Assembly (NCBI RefSeq): GCF_040253585.1
Contig: NZ_JBELAU010000019.1
Span: 1 to 64,000, forward strand
DNA: 64,000 nt
DNA from: Emticicia sp040253585
Lineage (GTDB): Bacteria > Bacteroidota > Bacteroidia > Cytophagales > Spirosomataceae
Direction of reading: 5' to 3'
The number at the start of each line of letters is the position of its first letter. The stretch's first letter is position 1. The notes beneath the pieces were generated by a model. The model was given only the letters and a program-made list of their open reading frames with translations. It ran no database searches and was not told where the DNA came from. Positions 58,122 through 64,000 of this stretch are shown here, in pieces. The position numbers and the translations under genes are program-made.

Positions 58122-60188
58122 TTAAAGCATCGCCATAAACTCGTCTTCCGAAATCATCTTGACGTTGAGTTTTTGGGCTTTTTGTATTTTTGATGCTCCA
58201 GGTTTTTCGCCCACAATCAGAAAATCTAATTTTCCTGAAACTCCGCTCACAACTTTTCCGCCATTGGCTTCGATTTTTTGTTCGAGGGCTTCACGCTCAA
58301 AATTGGCAAATGTGCCTGTATAAAGGAATGTCTTTCCTGCGAGTTGGTCGCCTTCTATTTCTTTTACTTCGTCTTGTGCCGAAAACTGTAAGCCAGCTAA
58401 TCGTAGTTTTTCGATGAAAACTTGGTTTTCTTCGTTTTGAAAATATTCTACGATGCTTTGGGCAATTTTATCGCCAATTTCGGGAGCCGTGCGAAGCGTT
58501 TCGTAATCAGCATTTTTGATATTATCAATATTTTTAAAGAAACTCGCCAGTTTTTCGGCCACCGTTGCACCTACATAACGAATACCGATGCCAAAAAGCA
58601 CTTGTTTGAAAGGTGCTTGTTTCGATTTTTCGATGCCATCTAAGATATTTTGTACGGTTTTTTCTTTAAAACCTATCTTCCTGATTTTTCCTGTGAGTTC
58701 ATCTTCTGTTACTTTTTCGAGTCCGAAAAGTTTTTCGTAGGTTAAATCATATAAATCTGTGATGTCGTTGACCAAGCCTTTGTCATATAGAAGTTCGATT
58801 TTTCCTTCACCTAAACTATCAATATTCATCGCTTTTCGGTGAATGAAATGCTCGATTCGACCTCGAATTTGTGGCGGACAACCTTTTTCGTTGGTGCAAT
58901 AGTGATTTGCTTCGCCTTCTTTACGAGTCAATGTACCACCACATTCGGGGCAAGTTGTTGGGTAAACAATTTCTTGCGTGTTGAACATATCTCGCTTCGA
59001 TAAATCAACGGCCGTTACTTTCGGAATGATTTCTCCACCTTTTTCTACAAATACAGTATCACCAATTCTAAGGCCCAGACGCTCAATTTCGTTGGCATTG
59101 TGGAGCGACGCACGCTTTACTGTTGTGCCAGATAAATGTATTCCTTTGCCATTTAGTTTGTCGTTATCAAGTTCGGCAACTGGTGTAATTGCCCCCGTAC
59201 GACCAACTTGATAGGTAACGGCTTTCAAAATAGCAGGTTTCGATTCGGCTTTGTATTTATAGGCAATTGCCCAACGTGGACTCTTAGCCGTGTAACCCAG
59301 TTCGGCTCTCTGTGCAATCGAATTGAGTTTGATCACGATACCGTCAGTAGCGAGTGGTAATGAAAAACGTTTTTCATCCCAAAGTTTAATATATTCGATA
59401 ACTGACTGAATATCAGAGCATTTTTGCCAAGTTGGTGAAACATTAAAGCCTAAGTTTTTGAGTGCAATGAGGCTTTCTTCGTGCGTTGCAAAAACTTCTT
59501 CATCTGATAAAAACTGATAAACATAAGCATCAAGGCCACGACGTGCAACTTCGGCCGAATCTTGTAATTTGAAACTTCCTGAAGCGGCATTTCGAGCATT
59601 GGCGTAACTTTCTTCGCCCGCTGCTTCGGCATCAGAGTTCATTTTTTCAAATGATGAGTAGGGGAGAAAACCTTCACCACGAATTTCAAAAGCTCCCCCC
59701 ACCCCCGATGGGGGAGCTACTTTAAGTGGTAACGTTTTTATTGTCTTTACGTTATTGGTAATATCATCACCTCTTACACCATCGCCACGAGTTACACCAC
59801 GTACAAAAATGCCGTTTTCGTAGGTCATTGAGAGCGAAATTCCATCGAATTTTAGCTCGCAAATATATTCGTAGGTCTCGCCGTTGAGTCCTTTTTTTAC
59901 TCTTTCGTCGAAGTCAATGAGTTCTTGTTCGTTGTAAGTATTGGCCAACGAAAGCATCGGGTACCGGTGTTCGACACTCGCAAAGTTTTTGGTAATAGTG
60001 CCGCCCACTCGGTGCGTTGGCGATTCAGGTAATTTTAAGTCGGGATATTGATTTTCGAGCGATTCTAACTCTTTCAAGAGTATATCAAACTCTTGGTCAG
60101 AAATCTCCGATACACTATCCATGTAGTAGCGTTGGTTGTAGTAATTGAGTTTTTCGGTTAGTTCGCTTATGCGTTCGGCAGGATTCAT
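58122..60188 (-). CDS. ligA: NAD-dependent DNA ligase with a repeat-derived insert
   Basis: 688 residues: Ia domain, adenylation domain with nucleophile Lys113 (ELKFDGIS), OB fold, a four-Cys zinc finger near residue 405 (CPECGG...YCTNEKGC), helix-hairpin-helix repeats and a C-terminal BRCT domain (about 610-688). It seals nicks using NAD. Residues 158-166 (APPSGVGGA), just before FEIRGEG, are encoded by a palindromic element. In relatives a short, different loop of about seven residues stands there. The gene is otherwise intact and essential, so the insert is tolerated. Confidence 0.96.
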   Translation of the reverse strand: MNPAERISELTEKLNYYNQRYYMDSVSEISDQEFDILLKELESLENQYPDLKLPESPTHRVGGTITKNFASVEHRYPMLSLANTYNEQELIDFDERVKKGLNGETYEYICELKFDGISLSMTYENGIFVRGVTRGDGVRGDDITNNVKTIKTLPLKVAPPSGVGGAFEIRGEGFLPYSSFEKMNSDAEAAGEESYANARNAASGSFKLQDSAEVARRGLDAYVYQFLSDEEVFATHEESLIALKNLGFNVSPTWQKCSDIQSVIEYIKLWDEKRFSLPLATDGIVIKLNSIAQRAELGYTAKSPRWAIAYKYKAESKPAILKAVTYQVGRTGAITPVAELDNDKLNGKGIHLSGTTVKRASLHNANEIERLGLRIGDTVFVEKGGEIIPKVTAVDLSKRDMFNTQEIVYPTTCPECGGTLTRKEGEANHYCTNEKGCPPQIRGRIEHFIHRKAMNIDSLGEGKIELLYDKGLVNDITDLYDLTYEKLFGLEKVTEDELTGKIRKIGFKEKTVQNILDGIEKSKQAPFKQVLFGIGIRYVGATVAEKLASFFKNIDNIKNADYETLRTAPEIGDKIAQSIVEYFQNEENQVFIEKLRLAGLQFSAQDEVKEIEGDQLAGKTFLYTGTFANFEREALEQKIEANGGKVVSGVSGKLDFLIVGEKPGASKIQKAQKLNVKMISEDEFMAML
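59691..59718 (-). repeat. G/C-rich palindromic element inside ligA
   Basis: AGCTCCCCC / GGGGGAGCT 9-bp arms around an ACCCCCGAT-type centre, exactly covering codons 158-166 of ligA. It is the same family and the same reading frame as the copy in pseF (TPPSGAGG there, APPSGVGG here). Confidence 0.85.
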
Positions 60189-60304
60189 AGGGGTCGATAC
60201 TGGTTATTGGTTCTTGGGGAATTAGTTATTTTAACTTAGACTTGGCATCCTTGAAAAGTTGTTAAATCCCAAATTATAACGCAATTTATAAAGATTTCAT
60301 TAAA

Positions 60305-60330
60305 AAAGCCTGCTGTTTGGAGCAGGCTTT
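60305..60330 (-). terminator. rho-independent terminator of frr
   Basis: AAAGCCTGCT / AGCAGGCTTT, 10-bp stem with a 6-base loop; the T run lies downstream on the minus strand. Confidence 0.85.
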
Positions 60331-60340
60331 CTATTATTTT

Positions 60341-60361
60341 GCACAATTTGGAAAATTGTGC
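60341..60361. repeat. GCACAATTT palindrome after frr
   Basis: GCACAATTTGGAAAATTGTGC, near-perfect palindrome next to the frr stop. Same family as 55797-55846. Confidence 0.8.
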
Positions 60362-60365
60362 TACA

Positions 60366-60926
60366 CTATACTTGCATGATGTCTTTTTCTTTTTCGGCCA
60401 TTAATTGTTCGGCTTTCGTGATGTAGCTATCAGTCATTTTCTGAACACGTTCTTCTGCTTTTTTTACTTCATCTTCCGAGCCACCATCCTTCTGAATTTT
60501 CTTTAATTCTTCGTTGGCTTCTTGGCGTACCTTACGAATATTCACACGAGCAACTTCGATTTCATTTTTTGCTTTTTTTACTAATTCTCTACGACGCTCC
60601 TCGGTTAACGGTGGGATATTCAGACGAATCAATTCACCATCATTGGCAGGTGAAAGACCAATATTTGAGTTGATAATGGCACGCTCAATATCGTTGATGA
60701 GTTTACGCTCAAAAGGCTTGATTGAGATTGTGCGAGCATCAGGTGTGCTGATTGATGAAACTTGACTCAATGGCGTAGGCGAGCCATAATATTCAACCAG
60801 AATTCCATCGAGCATTTGGGTAGAAGCACGCCCTGCTCTGATTTTTGAAAGTTCGATTTGCGTATGTTTCAAGGCACGTTCCATCGTGTCTTTCGCCATA
60901 TCAAGGACTAATTCTATTTCTTCCAT
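60366..60926 (-). CDS. frr: ribosome recycling factor
   Basis: 186 residues of normal length. RAGRASTQMLDGILVEYYGSPTPLSQVSSIS is the family core (here in two readable parts, near residues 31 and 46), followed by LIRLNIPPLTEERR and the helical C-terminal domain. It splits post-termination ribosomes with EF-G. Directly downstream of pyrH, as in many genomes. Confidence 0.97.
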   Translation of the reverse strand: MEEIELVLDMAKDTMERALKHTQIELSKIRAGRASTQMLDGILVEYYGSPTPLSQVSSISTPDARTISIKPFERKLINDIERAIINSNIGLSPANDGELIRLNIPPLTEERRRELVKKAKNEIEVARVNIRKVRQEANEELKKIQKDGGSEDEVKKAEERVQKMTDSYITKAEQLMAEKEKDIMQV

Positions 60927-60973
60927 TTTCTTAAACTTCGTATTTCTAAACTACAATATTTATAAATATTCAA

Positions 60974-61690
60974 TTAATCTCCTACCAAAGTACCAACGTT
61001 TTCGCCTTTTACCACTTTCATCAAATTGCCTGCAACATTCATATCAAAGACAATAATTGGCATTTTGTTTTCTTTACATAGTGCAAAGGCCGTCAAATCC
61101 ATCACTTTTAGGTTTTTGTTGATGGCTTCTTCGTAGCTTATTTTATCGTATTTGGTGGCGGTTGCGTCTTTGCGTGGGTCGGCTGTATAAACTCCGTCAA
61201 CGCTTGTGCCTTTCATCAAAACATCAACGCCCAATTCGTTGGCTCTTAATGCTCCGCCCGAATCGGTCGAGAAATAGGGGTTTCCTGTTCCTGCACCTAA
61301 GATTACGATGCGGCCTTTTTCGAGGTGACGAATCGCACGACGACGAATAAATGGCTCAGCAACTTGTTCCATTTTAATAGCCGACATCAAGCGTGTGTTT
61401 AAACCAGCTTTTTCTAAGGCACTTTGGATGGCCATTCCGTTAATAACGGTGGCAATCATACCCATATAATCGCCTTGTTCACGGTCGATACCAGAGTTTT
61501 GGCTTGCTCCACGAAAGATATTTCCGCCGCCGATTACGATTGCTACTTGGCAACCTGCATCAATAATAGATTTAACTTCTTGGGCGTATTGCGAAAGAAT
61601 ATCGGAGTTAATAATTTGGCTTTTATCGCCACCGTTGAGGGCTTCGCCACTTAATTTGAGGAGGATTCGCTTGTATTTTAGTTCAGACAT
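60974..61690 (-). CDS. pyrH: UMP kinase
   Basis: 238 residues. KRILLKLSGEAL at the start, VIGGGNIFRG near 54, VILGAGTGNPYFSTDSGGALRA near 130 (nucleotide site) and GTLVGD at the end. It phosphorylates UMP to UDP and is the bacterial hexameric form. It is 47 bases upstream of frr and shares its strand. Confidence 0.97.
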   Translation of the reverse strand: MSELKYKRILLKLSGEALNGGDKSQIINSDILSQYAQEVKSIIDAGCQVAIVIGGGNIFRGASQNSGIDREQGDYMGMIATVINGMAIQSALEKAGLNTRLMSAIKMEQVAEPFIRRRAIRHLEKGRIVILGAGTGNPYFSTDSGGALRANELGVDVLMKGTSVDGVYTADPRKDATATKYDKISYEEAINKNLKVMDLTAFALCKENKMPIIVFDMNVAGNLMKVVKGENVGTLVGD

Positions 61691-61777
61691 TGAGGGTGTA
61701 TTTTAAAGCAAAGTTAGGGTTAAATTTTTGAGTTTGGAAAATTTTGAAGGTAGAATTTTGAATTGAACTATTAAAAC

Positions 61778-61824
61778 AAGTGTGGCACACCTTTTTGTAT
61801 TAAACAGAAAAGTGTGCCACACTT
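61778..61824. repeat. inverted repeat between pyrH and the biotin carrier gene
   Basis: AAGTGTGGCACAC / GTGTGCCACACTT, perfect 13-bp arms, 21-base loop. Confidence 0.85.
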
Positions 61825-61854
61825 AGGCTTCAATAATATGTTTAATGCCTATTT

Positions 61855-62352
61855 CTATTCAAATTCCATGATTAACTGCCCTTTTTCTACGCTATCGCCT
61901 GTGTTAGTTTTGATACTTTTCACAATTCCATCGCCTGCGGCTTTGATGGCGTTTTCCATCTTCATAGCTACTAAAATTAATAATACATCTCCTTTTTTTA
62001 CTTCATCTCCTACTTTTACTTTCATTTCATAAATCAAACCTGGCATTGGTGCTTTGAGGTTGTTGAGTTTGGCCGAAGCAGCACTGCTCATTCCCATTTT
62101 TTCTAAAAGCAAATCTGTACGATTTTTGAGATTGACGGTGTGAATTGTCCCGTTTATTTTCAGTTTAAAGATTTTTTCGGTATAATTTGCCTCAACGAGT
62201 TCGGCATTATATGATTGATTATCTTTTATGATATGAAAATGATTATCAGAAATATCACGGAAATCCCACAAAAATGGTTGATTATTTACTGAAACTTCTC
62301 CTTTTTCATCTGAAATCTCAAAAGTTTGGTTGTCTATGATTGCTTTTAGCAT
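61855..62352 (-). CDS. biotin/lipoyl-attachment (biotin carboxyl carrier-like) protein
   Basis: 165 residues. A variable N-terminal part (1-95), then a biotinyl domain with PMPG near 102 and the canonical AMKMEN motif at 129-134, Lys131 carrying biotin. It likely serves an acyl-CoA or pyruvate/oxaloacetate carboxylase. The catalytic subunits are not in this window. Confidence 0.9.
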   Translation of the reverse strand: MLKAIIDNQTFEISDEKGEVSVNNQPFLWDFRDISDNHFHIIKDNQSYNAELVEANYTEKIFKLKINGTIHTVNLKNRTDLLLEKMGMSSAASAKLNNLKAPMPGLIYEMKVKVGDEVKKGDVLLILVAMKMENAIKAAGDGIVKSIKTNTGDSVEKGQLIMEFE

Positions 62353-62468
62353 GGTTGAAGTTTTTGTTTGAAAATGTTAGATGTTGTAACAGATTGTTGC
62401 ACTTAGTTTTCGTTCAACTTGTTGATTATAAACAACGTTCAACCAAAAACAACAGTTTGCAACAATAA

Positions 62469-63365
62469 CTACTTTTTATTTATCAAATATACACCAACCA
62501 GAATGATTGTCATACCAAAATAATGCAAAAAAGATATAGATTCGCCATCAATGAAACCCATCAATGTTGCCACAACAGGAATTAAATAAGTTACCGAAGA
62601 AGCAAAAACAGGTGAAGAAATCTGCAAAACATAGTTAAAAATAATAGCTGCAATGCCCGAGTTGATTGCTCCGAGTAGTAGCAACATCAATAGTGGCTGC
62701 ATAGTATCGGCATTGATGCGGGAAACAAAATCGGTCGAGAAAAGAATAATAGCTGAGATTACGGCTACACTAAAAAGCGTCCAGCCACTCAATAAAACGG
62801 CGTTGATTCCACTCAAATGTTTACCCACGATATTTACGTTGAAGCCATACATCAATGATGCCAAGATAATCAGTAGAGCATAAGGGTTTAGCTGATTAAT
62901 TGAAAGGCCATCTTTGCTTGATGAAAGCACTAAAATTACGCTTCCTGCAAAACCTAAAATCAAACCTGCTACTTGCCAACGTTTGATAATTTGTTGAAAG
63001 AAAATTGCTCCAACAATCAATACAAAAAGAGGTGTTGCAGAGTTTAAAGTGCCTGATAATGAGCTGTTTATCTTACTTCCTGCAAATGCAAATAAGAATG
63101 CAGGTAGGAAGTAACCTAAAAGCCCTGAAGCGATAAAGTATTTGGTTTTCTCCTTAGGAAATTGTTTACGAGAGGATATTATCCACGGTAAAAATACCAA
63201 TCCAGCCGCCAGAATTCTGACGGTTCCTATTTGAACTGGCGTGAAAGCATCAAGGCTTTTTTTGATAATAATAAACGAAGAACCCCACATAATGGCCAGT
63301 AAACTAAGTAAAAGCCAAGAAATAAGTGTTCGGTTTTCGGGATTTGTAAAGGTCTTTTTATTCAT
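62469..63365 (-). CDS. EamA-family (DMT superfamily) transporter
   Basis: 298 residues with about ten membrane helices in two EamA halves (first half about 12-148, second about 162-298; WGSSFIIIKKSLDAFTPVQIGTVR near 28). The family exports amino acids or metabolites in some bacteria. Substrate unknown. Downstream of the cluster of 12-base repeats at 63370-63495. Confidence 0.9.
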   Translation of the reverse strand: MNKKTFTNPENRTLISWLLLSLLAIMWGSSFIIIKKSLDAFTPVQIGTVRILAAGLVFLPWIISSRKQFPKEKTKYFIASGLLGYFLPAFLFAFAGSKINSSLSGTLNSATPLFVLIVGAIFFQQIIKRWQVAGLILGFAGSVILVLSSSKDGLSINQLNPYALLIILASLMYGFNVNIVGKHLSGINAVLLSGWTLFSVAVISAIILFSTDFVSRINADTMQPLLMLLLLGAINSGIAAIIFNYVLQISSPVFASSVTYLIPVVATLMGFIDGESISFLHYFGMTIILVGVYLINKK

Positions 63366-63369
63366 AATG

Positions 63370-63495
63370 AAATGAGTGAATGCCTCAATGATTGAATGAG
63401 TGATTGATAGAATGGTTGAATGAGCGAGTGATTGAATGAGTGATTAAGAATTAATTTAATATTCATTCATTCTCTCATTCAATCATTGAGGCATT
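63370..63495. repeat. GATTGAATGAGT repeat array with inverted ends
   Basis: Several imperfect units of GATTGAATGAGT/GAGTGATTGA in one direction, then the inverted TCATTCAATCATTGAGGCA; the outer arms TGCCTCAATGATTGAATGA (63391-63409) and TCATTCAATCATTGAGGCA (63476-63494) pair. It fills the gap between the dus and EamA genes. Confidence 0.8.
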
Positions 63496-63499
63496 GGAT

Positions 63500-64000
63500 T
63501 TAATCTACTCCAGCATATTCAACTTTTATTTCTTGTTTTTCGAGGACAAAACCGTCGTAAACTTTTGAAACTTCGTTGAGAATGGAAAGAATTTCTTGGA
63601 AATCCATCGAAAGGACTAAACGCATTCGGTATTCTTTGAAGTTGGGTAATCCTTTGAAATAATTACTATAATGACGACGCATCTCTAAAATTCCTTGGCG
63701 TTCGTTTTTCCATTTCATCGAAAACTCTAAGTGCTTCTTGGCGGCATCAACTCGCTGTTCGATGCTTGGTGGAGCGAGTTTTTGTCCAGTTTTGAAGTAA
63801 TGTTTGATTTCGTTGAAAATCCAAGGATAACCAATGGCAGCACGACCAATCATAATGCCATCCACTCCGAAGCGATTGCGATATTCAAGGGCTTTTTCGG
63901 GAGAGTCAATATCTCCATTGCCAAAAATAGGAATCTTGATGCGTGGGTTTTCTTTGATTTTAGCAATCAAAGTCCAATCGGCTTCGCCTTTATACATTTG
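63500..64000 (-). CDS. tRNA-dihydrouridine synthase, DusB-like (5' partial)
   Basis: The 166 visible residues are the C-terminal part; the frame stays open past the window edge (Gln codon at 63998-64000). Opens QMYKGEADWTLI, followed by IPIFGNGDIDSPEKALEYRN near residue 21 and GVDGIMIGRAAIGYPWIF near 43, the FMN-phosphate-binding part of Dus enzymes. It reduces uridine in the tRNA D loop. The start lies beyond the window edge. Confidence 0.93.
   Translation of the reverse strand, partial: QMYKGEADWTLIAKIKENPRIKIPIFGNGDIDSPEKALEYRNRFGVDGIMIGRAAIGYPWIFNEIKHYFKTGQKLAPPSIEQRVDAAKKHLEFSMKWKNERQGILEMRRHYSNYFKGLPNFKEYRMRLVLSMDFQEILSILNEVSKVYDGFVLEKQEIKVEYAGVD

Overview
The window looks like chromosomal DNA from an AT-rich member of the Bacteroidota, probably order Cytophagales (an Emticicia/Runella/Spirosoma-like relative). 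The signs are SusC/SusD, SprB repeats, PorX, TAnnTTTG -7 promoter elements with TTTG/TTG about 19-22 nt upstream, almost no Shine-Dalgarno sequences except a very strong one before rpsU, and many Bacteroidota-type families (DUF1080, DUF6132, TIGR02757, TMEM220). The genus is an inference. No tRNA, rRNA, CRISPR array, complete insertion sequence or prophage was seen.

Layout. 1-4.6 kb: 3' end of a SprB-repeat adhesin, a glucose-dehydrogenase-like SDR, a Ppx/GppA phosphatase, rpsU and a Xer recombinase. 4.8-15.0 kb: a complete potassium-starvation module (NtrC-type regulator, sigma-54-like promoter, three micropeptides including KdpF, KdpA, KdpB, KdpC, a porin-like barrel, a kinase-less KdpD and a separate membrane histidine kinase). 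15.2-22.5 kb: a mostly minus-strand surface-sugar cluster (PseI, two GNATs, PseF, Pse-associated methylase, DinB-like protein, RmlB, a MazF toxin-antitoxin pair, GalE). 22.7-28.4 kb: assorted genes, including a divergent pair of exported RidA and TAT-lipoprotein amino-acid-oxidase-like enzyme, a ThuA protein and a TipAS-type MerR regulator with its operator. 28.7-31.4 kb: an eight-gene sulfane-sulfur/thiol operon (three rhodanese domains, OsmC, HMA, thioredoxin, small membrane proteins) behind a CRP/FNR-like site. 31.7-45.4 kb: carbohydrate uptake and metabolism (SusC/SusD, DUF1080, sugar isomerase, Gfo/Idh/MocA oxidoreductase, MFS, GHMP kinase, ROK repressor) with three Uma2 proteins interspersed. 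45.6-64 kb: housekeeping and envelope genes (M28 peptidase, LysM protein, KdsB, PorX, nitrilase, Hsp70-like protein, FtsE, transaldolase, SRP RNA, LigA, Frr, PyrH, biotin carrier, EamA, DusB).

The main finding is the rewired Kdp system: the usual KdpD/KdpE pair is replaced by a split sensor, a stand-alone kinase and a sigma-54 enhancer-binding regulator, with a near-consensus -24/-12 promoter just upstream of the structural genes. The second is a family of short G/C-rich palindromes that lies both between genes and inside two coding sequences (pseF and ligA). In both genes it is read in the same frame and adds nearly the same peptide. Other palindrome families occupy many gene ends.
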